A DNA stretch of 64,000 bases from Nymphaea colorata (lineage: Eukaryota; Streptophyta; Magnoliopsida; Nymphaeales; Nymphaeaceae): NCBI RefSeq assembly GCF_008831285.2, contig NC_045138.2:39237115-39301114 (forward strand), given 5' to 3'. Of the stretch, positions 26,466-37,290 are shown piece after piece. A program made the position numbers and the translations under genes. The stretch's first letter is position 1. The number at the start of each line of letters is the position of its first letter. Below the pieces are notes generated by a model. The model searched no databases. It was not told where the DNA came from and saw only the letters and a list, made by a program, of their open reading frames with translations.

Positions 26466-26469
<4 letters not shown>

Positions 26470-27329
26470 CAAAAACAAAAACATTGTTACTCTTGCAACA
26501 TGTTTTTAGAAGACTGTCCAAAATAATGAGAAAATTTGTCATTTCCATGCAGTTATTTTAACTATTCTAGCACCCCATTTGCCTTACACTCCCACTACTT
26601 ACTTCATTATTGGAACACTTGGAAAACATTCAACCGGCATTGCCCCTTGAAAAACTGAAGAACTTCCTTACAACCTAATGTTCCAATTATTTAACAAAAA
26701 AAAAAAATAGTGGAAGGCAATTAAGGAAACAGTAGGCACATCACATATGGACAAAGAAAGCAGCTTATGAGGAAATAGTTGTTCTGTTTTCTCTTGGTTT
26801 TTAATATTTTTGTCTTTTTCTTGCCAATATATTTGTCAATATAGCACAACCAGATTGTATGGCGTCGAGACAAACTCTTTGGCTCTATCCACTACTTAGT
26901 TTTTCATGTATCTGAGTAGGTGGTGATGCATGCGTCAAGCCCTCAAGGTGGAAAAACTCGCCGGTCATAAGCTATGTGACAAACCAAAGATATACATGAT
27001 AACTATAAACCACACAGGAGAATTTAATGACGAAATCTCTTGCGATCATTTACAAAGTCTCTCATTATCTACTAGCAGCAACTTGCAGATGCAAACAAAC
27101 TCAAATAATATCACGTTCATATCGAAAGATGTTGCATATCCCAAATCTATTGGGCTATTATATAATTTTAAATGTGTATATGCATGCATGCATGTAACTC
27201 AGAAAAACTGCCATGATGTTTCGATATGAAAATAAACACTTTTTGTAGGTCCGCGGAAAATTACTCACACCTGCATCCGCCCGTAGAGTTTGTTTGATAT
27301 AAATAAGGTTGAGGATGAAATTAAAAAGC

Positions 27330-27562
27330 TTTTTTTTTTAACTTGTGTTATGAAAATCTTCCATAACTTATTCTGGGTGAGCGAAAGTGGTTCCCCAACT
27401 CTGAGGCTGTTTCGAGGCTTGGTGTGGAGCTAGTACATTGTCAACTTGGTGCCACATTCTACATTATATATAGCCTGAGAGTATAGTGTCTGTCGGAATC
27501 AAACGGTCCTGCAACCAACATTTCCGTGACACACCAGACCAACTGGTTACTCTATGCCCCTA
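27330..27562 (-). mobile_element. tRNA-derived SINE-like element with 3' A-tract
   Basis: On the minus strand: AGTAACCAGTTGGT (A-box like, 27538-27550), then CCGTTTGATTCCG (B-box like, 27494-27506), then CTATATATAATG and GTGGCACC (compare the element at 26240), and finally a short A-run (T-run on the + strand at 27330-27338). Head, body and A-tail make about 230 bp, a normal SINE size. Flanking target duplications were looked for and not found. Confidence 0.45.
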
Positions 27563-29089
27563 GAGACTTCGACATATCTCACTCAAGTTTAAGGCTTTAT
27601 TCAAGTTTTAAAAAGCTTGCAACATAGGCATTTATTGGATTTTCTATTAGACTTTGGATGTGAATTTGCTGGGAGTTGCCACCCTTTCTTTATTAGAAGG
27701 ATTTTCTATTGCATTTCAGTGGAAATTAATTTAGAAGTTGTAACTTTAGACTGACCCAATACAATGAAAACTGACTTCCACTGTTTAGAATTTAGCTAGT
27801 AGAAACAAGTATTGGGTTGCCATTTGAATGAGAACGATCTCTTGCATAATAGCTTTCGCCTTCTTAACAATATGAAAAATTTCAGAAACTTTGATTCAGG
27901 CAAGCATGGCAAGTTGTACCCTCCAAGACAAGGGGCTAACCCAAAATTTTTTTATGAAGGGGCCGAATTATAGTTTCAAAATTTTGACATGAATTGAAAT
28001 ATCATTTTTTAAAATTTTTATATAGAAAAAGTTTTTTTTTTTTTTAAATAAGGGAGGGGGCATTTTGAAGCTTATACTTACAACTGGTCTCTAAGAAAGT
28101 TACATGCCTGGGCCCTTCCACCTAACACGCCCTCTACCTACCAAGCTAAGCTAAAGTCCTTAAATGGGGATGAGCTAATCTTTATCTCTTGAAAAGCAAC
28201 AAAAGCTCCTCGTTGGTAGTAATATATATATATATATATATGTGTGTTCAGGTGAGCCGAAAAGCAGAAGCAAGGGGAATGGCAGGAGCATGGTTTCCCT
28301 CAAATTTGAAAAAAGAAAATTACTTCTCATAATTTGCAAAAAAATTTGCTTTAAAAATTTTGGAAATTATTTGTTGCCTTTGGTAAAAGATTTTGAAAAA
28401 TATAATTGGGCCCCCAACAAAAATTCTGGGTCCCATCTCTGCCGCCGACCAACCACCAGCCCAAGCCAGTGGTGCACCAAACCCCATCACATCTTAAAAT
28501 TTTAATTATTGACCTTTGGAGTCATTCAGTTGCATTCAGTTGCATTGGATTGCCCATTTTAGCACCATCGACTGAGTCACTAAAAAATGTTCAACACTGA
28601 AGGTGGTAGAAGCATCTCCTGAGACAATAGAATAATGAAAAAATGGAGCGAGTGAGGGATAAAAGATTAAGAAGCCTTTAAAATATGATCAAACACTTCT
28701 CTAATCGATCGATTTTGTGCACTCGCTTCTCCTTTCTTGCATTTGCTTGTCAATGGCTTTCAATGTTCTGAGACTCAATTTTTTTCACGTCATCTGCTTT
28801 TGTTTAACATACAAGTTTCGCTTGCATTTTCTTCTTTGGCTTTCACCTTTCCCGGCGAAGACCAATAATACGAGCAGAAAAAAAAAAAAAAAAAAAAAGG
28901 TTCTTTCCAGAAGGGAGACACCTTCATTTATTTGCATTGAATATGCATTTTACGCGTTCCTACCATGCTGTCAAATAAATACAACGGGCGACGTACATCA
29001 CAGCTCATATTAAACTCAATAATCAACAAAAACCATATTGTTTTTGGGAAACATATTTTTAGATATTTCAAAAGCTGGATTCTCGACAC
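27563..29089. other. Intergenic, no gene recognised
   Basis: AT-rich, with homopolymer runs at about 28030-28045 and 28878-28898, an (AT)n run at 28220-28241, and words such as GGGGCC-AATT-A-TTT-AAATTTT (about 27955-28020) that I associate with decayed plant retroelements. The short frames at 28242-28600 and 28717-29013 show no family resemblance. Confidence 0.4.
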
Positions 29090-29153
29090 AAAGCAGCCCT
29101 AAACCCTAGAAGAATGAGAGGAAAGCAGCCCTAAACCCTAGAAGAATGAGAGG
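29090..29153. repeat. Exact 32-bp tandem duplication with telomere-like boxes
   Basis: 29090-29121 repeats exactly at 29122-29153. Each unit contains CCCTAAACCCTAG, two plant telomere-repeat units (telo-box). In plants such boxes also occur in promoters of translation-related genes, but no adjacent gene with that character is visible. Confidence 0.9.
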
Positions 29154-29867
29154 AAGGATGATGCTTGGCCCTTACTCTAGCAGTGGGAATTCTTTTCCGA
29201 TCTTGTAATTACATGTATGGATTCATTTATGACATGACCTCTCACTTTGTAGTGGGATACGATTCAAGGGTTTTTGCCATTTTTAAACCATGGGATACAG
29301 TTCAGTTCCGCCATGGTTTCCTTAGTTGAATCTGACCCGCTTGTTCCCATGCGGGTGATGATGTAAACATATCGGGTTCGGATCAGTGATGAGACCGGTG
29401 GCTCGGATCTGGCATTACGGTATCCGAACTGACTGCTTCGGCCTGCATTTTCTGAATGTGATTGGTTAGGGACCAATTTGGGTCAAATATTTTGATGTGT
29501 CAATTGGATCTGATTTCGGATTCGGATGTTTAAGATCCAAGGGGATCCAAAATCCGACCAACTTAGATTAGACACAAGGGGATCGGACCTGAACCCGACC
29601 TGTTAATATAGGACATTTTTGTCGTGGCGTGGGGTGGGACCCAAGTGAAGGCAACGGAGCAGGGAGTGGACCATCTCGCTGCTAAATAAAAAATGTGAAA
29701 TAAGGAAAAAATATTGGTAGTACAAATATTTGATGATCCGTTTATTGCAAACCGGGAAGGGGAGAGGATAAAAGCGAAGCGCAAAGGAATTTCGTATTTT
29801 ATTCACTTTTTCACTTTTTGCTACAATTTTTTCTTGGAGGGAAGGAGGGGTGGAGGCACAAGGACGC
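29154..29867. other. Distal upstream region of the PYL gene
   Basis: No gene recognised. 29330-29600 is dense in GGATC/CGGATC and CCGACC words (for example GATCGGACCTGAACCCGACC), a pattern that recurs near 6000 and 56700-56880 and looks repeat-derived. Confidence 0.35.
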
Positions 29868-29875
29868 TATAAAAT
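29868..29875 (+). promoter_or_regulatory. Candidate TATA box of the PYL gene
   Basis: TATAAAAT in a GC-containing context (GACGCTATAAAATCTC), about 350 bp upstream of the chosen PYL start. Transcription would begin near 29900 and leave a leader of about 320 nt. The assignment rests on motif and position only. Confidence 0.45.
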
Positions 29876-29961
29876 CTCAACTCGGCAAAAACCGGCGGTT
29901 CCAGGAGTCGTTGGCGTGGTTTTCCAGCCGGGAAGGAGGGTGGTTTTGGAGATTGCGAAGG

Positions 29962-29988
29962 ATGATGATGACGATGAGAAGTGGATGA
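29962..29988 (+). promoter_or_regulatory. Short upstream ORF in the putative PYL leader
   Basis: Within the inferred leader the first ATG opens ATG-ATG-ATG-ACG-ATG-AGA-AGT-GGA-TGA, an eight-codon frame (MMMTMRSG). Three consecutive AUGs and a fourth two codons later make bypass by leaky scanning less likely, so it could damp or condition translation of the receptor. This holds only if transcription starts upstream of 29962. Confidence 0.4.
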
Positions 29989-30221
29989 AGGCCTGACATA
30001 GAGTTTGGGGAGGATTAATTCTTTCAAGGGAGAGAAGGGGACAGAGGTTGAGAAAGGGAGGAGTGGAGAGGGAGGAACAGAGAGGGATACCTGTGGGCGG
30101 GGAGGCGGTTTCCTGGTTAACATCGGTTTTTCTGTAGTCCCCTTTTAGTTGAAGTGGGGGGAAGGCTTATATGTTGGTTAAGGAAGGAGAAGAGGTGGGG
30201 GAGGGAGAGGAGGAGAGAGTC

Positions 30222-32866
30222 ATGAGTGGAGGTGGTGGTTGTGCTTATGGGTGCAGTAACAAGATGGAGGCAGAGTATAAAAGGAGGCACCACAAGCACG
30301 AGACGGCTGAGAACCAGTGTACCTCTGTTGTTGTAAAGCACATCAAAGCTCCAGTTCCTCTGGTAATCTGGAATTTTTGTTTTCTTGGGTTTTCGTCTCC
30401 ACGTTTTTTTGGCCTGCTTTTCTTCTTTGGTTGGTTATTGAATCCTGCTCTTTGTATTCTTATTGACTAAGTTTTTCGAAGTTTTGTTTGTACTCTGTTC
30501 CGGGATTGTTGGACCCCTAAGAAGAGATGAGGATCTCTTCGTTTTTTTTTTTTTTAAAAAAAAAAAAAATCATTTTCTCCTTCTCAGATCGTTTTCAGGT
30601 AGATTGCAACTCTTGGTGTGTATTTTTTCCCGTTGAAGATAGCAGATGCCTATTCTGTGAAGAGGGAGACTACAGATCTTGTTTTAGGTTGTCGAACTGA
30701 AACTTTATGCGTGGTCTTTTTCTGTTCCTTCATCATCTTTTTGTTTTGCTAAGGTTTTAAGCTTTTCTGCTGCAAGCTAAGGATCATTTTTGTCTTTTTC
30801 TTCTCTTTTTAACTTAATAAAAATGGGTGGATCTTTTTGTAGTGAAACTTGAATGGATTTGGCGGCTCAATAGTAGAGTAGATCATGCTGTTGATCGATT
30901 AGATATGTTCGCAGGGAGTACTTCTTCTGTGTCATTCATGATCCACTTGTATATGTGCTTTGCCGTAAAGTGCGAATTTCTCTTTGATCCGTGTTGCTTT
31001 GATGATGAACTTTTTTTGTGGTTCAATTCGGAGGGGATGAAATGGTTTAAGATCCTTTGGTACTTTTTCTTCGATGTATTTTTTTTCTTATAATTTCATG
31101 AGTTTTTGTCTCATTCGTGGCATGTCTCTTAATTCTCTTTTCAATACTTGTGAGGGATCCCATGATCAACCTTGTGCTCAATTGAAGAAGTCTTTGGGTT
31201 TTTTTTCATTCTTTTTGTACAAATGAGGAAAATGACTGAATGAATAGTAAATGCTCTGTTCTTAATAGTTTTACATGATCATGTTATATTTTTACTAATC
31301 TTGCTACTGTTTTTCAACTGGGTCGAAAGGTTTGGTCGCTGGTCCGGAGGTTCGATCAACCACAGAAATACAAGCCGTTCATCAGCAGGTGTGTGGTCCG
31401 AGGTGATCTCACTATCGGCAGCGTGAGGGAAGTTAATGTTAAATCTGGGCTTCCGGCTACCACAAGCACAGAGAGATTAGAATTTCTTGACGATAATGAA
31501 CACATACTCAGCATGAGGATCGTTGGAGGTGACCACAGGCTCAAGGTAAGAGAGCCTGATTATTTGTCTGTTGTTCTTTATGTTCATCCTTGTTTTTTTC
31601 TCATCTCCTCCAACTGAAGTTGTTGAGTGCTGTCTTGACGTTTGCCATTCATTATACATTGGAGCGATTTTACAATTCTAATTAGTATATGTTACGAAAT
31701 TTAGTGGGAAAACTGTTTCATGCTTTTTGTGTACACAACAGTTTCAAACTTATGCGGCAGTAAAACAGAGAGACTGTTATCTTTGTTGAAACAGATGTGC
31801 AGGTTCAGAAATATCCCATTTCCTTGTTATTAGATAGCTACTGTTCTTGGTCCATGTTGGGCAATGCTATTCAACTTGTACATACACCTAAAACCATGAA
31901 CGGTGTGGTTCACATGGGTATAAAATACACTATGCAGTGTGATAAATGCGCTACGTAATGTTAAGTATTCTTTAGCACGATGATGATAAACGTCTATGAA
32001 CATGCTGAAATCAGGAGGCTTGACTTTTTCTTTTGTTGTGATGGAAGTTGGGGCTCTTTTCTTTTTCATATACTGAACGAAAGAAGTTCTGATTGTTTTG
32101 TTTACCAAGTTTTGTTCTGGACGCATTCAATGAATTTGTATCATGCATAACTTGGCTTTGACATTGTTGATCACATTTTGACTTTTGATGTAGAACTCTT
32201 TTATTTACTTCTATTTACTTTTAAATTAGTGGAAGATTTAAAATAGAAGTGCAAATTTGCCAGTGTACAAGCTATAAATGTTATCGTTTCAATGACCAAA
32301 GGAACCTGGATTAGGATAAAAGGGTATTTTCCGGTCACCCTGAGGAGAGAGCCTCATGGTGACCTCTATCCTGCATTTCAACGGTTAAATGGGAAAGGTT
32401 GTCGTCAAGATAGTGATTTTCCGTTTTATGGCCGTCTAACTTTGGCTTGACTTATCTCTACATGCTTGCATACTTCAAATACTTCATTGGCTATAGGTTG
32501 CCGTATTGGGGAGAAGCAAAGTGGCGGAGGAATTTTATGTTCTGTTGGCGCTTTGCTGTATGTAGTTGCAGGAGCGTTGCGCTCGATCTGGTATGTTACT
32601 CACGTGAAGCCCTCAGGAGTGCTTACCTGGTCCATTTGTGGTTGCAGAACTACTACTCCGTGATCACTCTGCATCCAGAGGTCATTGACGGGAGGCCTGG
32701 TACACTGGTGATCGAGTCATTTGTGGTGGATATTCCAGAAGGTAACACCAAGGATGAAACATGCTACTTTGTGGAGGCGCTGATCAAATGTAACCTCAAG
32801 TCACTGTCAGAAGTCTCAGAGAGACTAGCAATTCAAGATAGAACCGAACCCATTGATCCTGCCTGA
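30222..32866 (+). CDS. Abscisic acid receptor, PYL8/PYL9 clade (RCAR, START-like)
   Basis: Three exons: 30222-30362, 31330-31545, 32648-32866 (TGA); phase-0 GT..AG junctions, 191 residues (family about 185-200). The protein is a soluble START-fold receptor that binds abscisic acid and then inhibits clade A PP2C phosphatases, releasing SnRK2 kinases, in cytosol and nucleus. Seen here: RRHHKHE and ENQC near the N-terminus, [23 protein letters not shown] with the ABA-carboxylate lysine (residue 62), gate loop SGLPA (86-90), latch HRL (116-118), [18 protein letters not shown], and a C-terminal helix with [14 protein letters not shown]. These mark the monomeric clade of PYL7-10. Start choice: ATGs at 30171, 30222 and 30264 share one frame; 30264 has the best context (AAGATGG), 30222 gives the Gly-rich N-terminus usual for the clade, and 30171 adds 17 acidic residues. 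Differences from the usual family pattern, such as [11 protein letters not shown] for NYSSI-TVHPE, look tolerable. Confidence 0.95.
30542..30568. repeat. Poly(T)-poly(A) palindrome in PYL intron 1
   Basis: Fourteen T directly followed by thirteen A, a perfect homopolymer palindrome able to extrude as a hairpin. It lies about 180 bp into intron 1. Confidence 0.9.
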
Positions 32867-34904
32867 GTTGCCGGAGGGTGGGTGGAAATGGAGGAGGGGA
32901 AAGAAGAGGGAATCTGCGATGATACTGGAGGAACACATGGGTGGAGACTCTGAGACCTGAGCTTTCCCCGTTTCTCTTGTGTGGTTCTTTGTTTTCGGTT
33001 TTTCAATTTAAGACTCGTGTCTTTTGTCTGTTAAGAGCTGGGAAATCCCCAGGAGGGGGAGATGGTGAAGGGCCGGCTGAGGCTGTGAACGCATCCCCAA
33101 CTGCCCTCTCTAGGTGCTTTGCTTCAGTATGCAAAAGAAAAACACTCAGCATTCCCATGAGGATTGTTGGTGGCGTAATTTTTGACGGCCATGGAACCAT
33201 CTCTTCTCACCGGTGGTTTCCTTCCTTACTGCTGATAAAAAGAAAGGAAAAAGAAAGCCGCTGGAATTCCCGACGCTGTTTCTCCATGGAAAAGGGGTGA
33301 GAAAGGAAAGCAGAATAAGAAGGATCTCCATGAATGAAAAAGTCACCGTCTGATCGCTTCTTCATTAAGGTCAGGGATTTGTTCGGACAGGAAGAACCGG
33401 TTGTCTACTCTGTATTGTGCAAGTGTTGACCTTCTTTTCCGTTTCTGTTGTTCAATGATCTCATTTACTGTTCCCGTGTATCGTCCTGGAATTCATGGTG
33501 TTCATTTTGAAACGTAATAGGATTCTGACCATCAATCTCCTTGGAGAAGTGTACGTATGTTTCTCTTTTGTTGGACATGGAAGACGACCGGACCGGGTTG
33601 ATTAACGCCTGGTGACAACTACGAGACGTAAGAAACATGGATTAACCATTAAGTGCACCTGTGCCCACCTCCTCCTACCCTCCTTCGCTATTTCTTTAGT
33701 GATTTAATTGATCTACCTTTCCTTTCTGCACTATCTGGGTGTTGGTCACCTGACTCCTTGATGAACTTAATGAACTGGTAAAAGTCAAGAGGATGATCAG
33801 ATAACCACCAGCGTATTGTCATTTTTCTTATAGTTTCTTTGATGGCAACGTAAGCTGCAGCTTTTATTTATTACCAAAAGCACATCGAGGGATCCAAATT
33901 TGTGTCTGCGATTACGTCCATCGCTCAACTGCTGTCAAGCTTTTGATGACCTATGGATGGTTGCGCCTCCGCATAATCGGTCATGGCTTTGCTTTCTTGG
34001 TTGAAATCTGCGGGGCATATGCGGGATCAGATGGATTTAGATGTCGCAGGAAATGAACGAGCGGCGAAGTCAAGCGACTGATATCGTGTATTCTGAACCA
34101 AAACAGGTTCTCTTTCTCCTTCCACTATTCGCGTCGAATATCTTGTCGGATGATGGACGCTACATCGTCCTGTTTGGGTAGGCAATGGTCGCTTAAGAAG
34201 GCCGGCTATTGGTCCTCAGTGAAATTTTAAGTTATGACGATGGCCATGGAAAAGGAGATCAGTTTTTCCTTGTCTTGTGCAGTCAAATGAGTAGATCCAG
34301 TGTGTGTTTACTGGGGAGGGGAAGAAACCAATTGAGAGAGAGAGAGAGAGATTTGGCTTTATCATCTCCACTCTAGTTGGGGAATATGGTTCTTACGCCA
34401 CAGATGATAAATGCGCCAGAAAGATCCACAGAAAACGCTGGCCTTGTACTGGAGTGAAGAAGCTGTGCAGGTTTAATTAGCTCCACAGGAAAAGCACCCA
34501 CCTGCTGGGATCCATGGCAAAACCCTGAATACATCAAAAAGTTGCCATCCCAAACCCCAAAAGCTGAAGAAAATATATGTGGATGAGAGGGAGAGAGATT
34601 GCTGAGGTTGAGACCTCACGTCCTTGTTCTTTTTGAATGAAAGCATTATGGAGGTTCTAGAGAGGCTGATCTGTACTTGGTTTCATTAGCTTGGAGTGGG
34701 ATGGAGCTTCGACTTGTTTTGTGAATGATCCAAGACAAATCTTCTCAGACTCAAGCCTCTTGAGTAGATTCATTACTCGCCATGGCCAACCTAAGGAACC
34801 CACAGTTGGTTGGCTTTGGCCGCAGCTGCAACTAATGGTCTCCTACTCCATCAGTGCAATCTTGACCGGCCTTCTGGACTTACCAAATGAACTATTCAGA
34901 TATT
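32867..34904. other. Downstream region of PYL, no gene recognised
   Basis: The first few hundred bases are probably the 3' UTR of the receptor. Open frames at 32941-33300 on both strands overlap and show no family resemblance. A (GA)n tract lies at 34336-34351. Confidence 0.4.
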
Positions 34905-34990
34905 GGTTACTAGGCCCATGTTGGATTTGAACCCTGGTTTACAACTACACCACTTAATACTCCAGCTATGTCATTTGATCTACTTGGATC
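34905..34990 (-). mobile_element. Possible SINE or tRNA-like fragment (weak)
   Basis: On the minus strand, CCAGGGTTCAAATCC (B-box like, from 34923-34937) follows TAGCTGGAGTATTAAGTGG (A-box like, 34950-34968) at SINE-like spacing. No cloverleaf closes, and the body beyond the B box cannot be followed. This is the weakest of the three SINE-like pieces in the window. Confidence 0.25.
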
Positions 34991-36590
34991 CACTACAAGT
35001 CCACGGCATCGACCCCTAACGTTGACCCACCGTTCTTCCTCTAGTAGGTCTAGATCGAGCAGGCGTCTGGTCGAACCCAGACCCGAATCTATGCGCGCCT
35101 ATGCCGGTCCGGCCAGTTAATGCCTAGCTCGATCTGACCAACACCAGGTACGGCCTTCACCATGTGCAGCTAGGCCACAAGGGTCCGAAAGAGAGGCAAC
35201 CAGAACTGTGACCACCGGCCCACTAGCACCCTTTCGCTTTCCTCATGACCCATCGACATTTCCCTTTGCAGAGGCCCACCATGAAAATTCGAATTGAAGC
35301 TGTGGAATTGTGGCTGCATTTCTACTACCATCTTGTACAGCAACCCATCATGCTGCTCGGACAAAAACTGAGTCTTCTTTTAGCTCTCAGACCCCACCAT
35401 CTTTGCCGACGACGTCCCTTCCACCTTTAGTTGATGCGTGGATTTGCGAAGATCCAAATCACCACATCGTTTTCTTTCTTTTTTCTGAATCTGCTTCTCC
35501 TTCCTTTCTTTAGGCCGCCCCATGTTCAAAGATTCAACAGTTTACGCCGATTTGGCTGGGTACCTATGACTTGGCTTTCTTCAACTGGCCAAAGGAAAGC
35601 CCTTCCCATATTCACCGGCCACACCTCGATTAGCCTCCGCTCTCATGAAAGTACAATGCATGCCTTAGAGCTTTAAGCTTGTGATGTCCTTATAAGTAGC
35701 TGCCTGAGCTACATGTGGGCATGTGTGGATGAATAAAATTTTATTTATTTACATATTAACATTGCCAACCATTTGGCATGATATATTGGTACCCTTCATT
35801 CATTTTTGAAAGGGTTTAAGATTTTATTGAATTAGAGTCCTTCAATCAAAGTTTGGTTCCATCACTGCGTCCTTGAGTTGATACAGACGCCTGACTACGT
35901 ATGTTAAGCCCTTTGTCATTGGCCACTAGAACTCCACTTTCACTATTATTATTACTTCAAACAACACAACCTTTTGGCCATATGGTATATATGTCCACCA
36001 ATCAACTTCTTCCTGCCGCAACCTTCAAAAACTCCTACAAACATCACCATCCTCATGATAAGCTCTTGCTTTCTTTCTTTCCTTCTTTAATGATGAGAAA
36101 ACTCCATGGACCATATCATCTAGTGGTTTCAAGTGGGCACGGACCTTAATTTGCACCTCAAGAAAAGAAGGCCACGGGAAAGCTGTTTAGGTAACCTTGC
36201 AAGTTGGCCACACATGGAGCTGTTGGACATACTAGGGTTTGTTCAACTTGGGTCTAACTAATCTAATAGTTTACCAGAAAACTATAGTTTTAACAAACTG
36301 CCGATTGACTCCAGAATTATGAATTTCAGATCAGCATTACTCAATTCATACATCTCCTGTCAAAGGAGGGAGAGTTTGCTGATCATTAAAGATACAATGA
36401 TCATAACTTCGTTTTTGTAATTCATGCAATCCTTAGAAAAAACAATCTAAATCCTTACTATAGGTCAAGGATAAAAAATCTTGGTGATCAAAGATCCCAA
36501 GATCTCAGATCACCTAGGACTTGGGATACTGGTTGCAACCAAATGTAGTATAATAGAAAACGACAGAACCCTCCATGCAGATGATCTGTT
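34991..36590. other. Intergenic, no gene recognised
   Basis: Higher GC than its surroundings to about 35700, with CT/pyrimidine-rich stretches. Frames at 35170-35513 on both strands have no recognisable domain and I regard them as chance. Beyond 35700 it is AT-rich. Confidence 0.4.
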
Positions 36591-37290
36591 CCATGTTTTA
36601 AAACCCAATGACTCAGCACTCGACTCGTCCATCCTTGACTCGTGACTCGGTAGCTCAACTTGGTAACACAGGCTTGGTATTGTTAACTTTTGGCTTTGAA
36701 ACTAAAATAATATAAAAATTGTCATTTAAACATATTAATATCAAGTAAGTAATAATTAAGTCATATTGATAACAAGAAACTGAACAATTAAATAGTTGTT
36801 CTTGGTAGTTGCATCTTTCAACATAACTGAGTAACAAGTATCAATATATCAATGAACAATTTGACAAGAAACAAACTTGAAAATCAATATATTCAATATG
36901 GACAACTATCCAATAGTTGACAAACTAAACATGTGTGCGTATATTATCTAAAACTAAAGTTCCAAAAGGTGAAGAGGCAAAATGATCTCAAATTGTGACA
37001 AGTAAATAACCATAGATGAGTTAAGCATAATCTGCTTTAACTTTTTATTTGCATTATGCAAATTTAATAAATGAGCTATAATTTTAAAATTTTATGTCCC
37101 AATATAGGTTAGAAAGTCAAGTAAAAGATTAAGTAATTAAGTAGCAATTAGTGAACCCCTCCTTGATTGTCTAATATGACTTTTATCACCAGATTGCCAA
37201 GTGAAACCGAGTTTTGGGTCCAACTGGTCTGAGTCAACCGAGTCAACGGGTTGAAACGGGTGGTAGCATTTTGACTCGAACCCCAAGTCT
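36591..37290. mobile_element. Candidate degenerate DNA transposon (about 700 bp)
   Basis: An AT-rich, non-coding interior is bounded by ends rich in GACTCG words: GACTCGTGACTCGGTAGC then TCAACTTGGTAA on the left, and on the right GCCAAGTGAAACCGAGT then GAGTCAACCGAGTCAACGGG. The inverse complement of the right end gives ACTCGGTTTCACTTGGC, matching the left end imperfectly. No transposase and no clear target duplication are visible, so limits are approximate. Confidence 0.35.
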
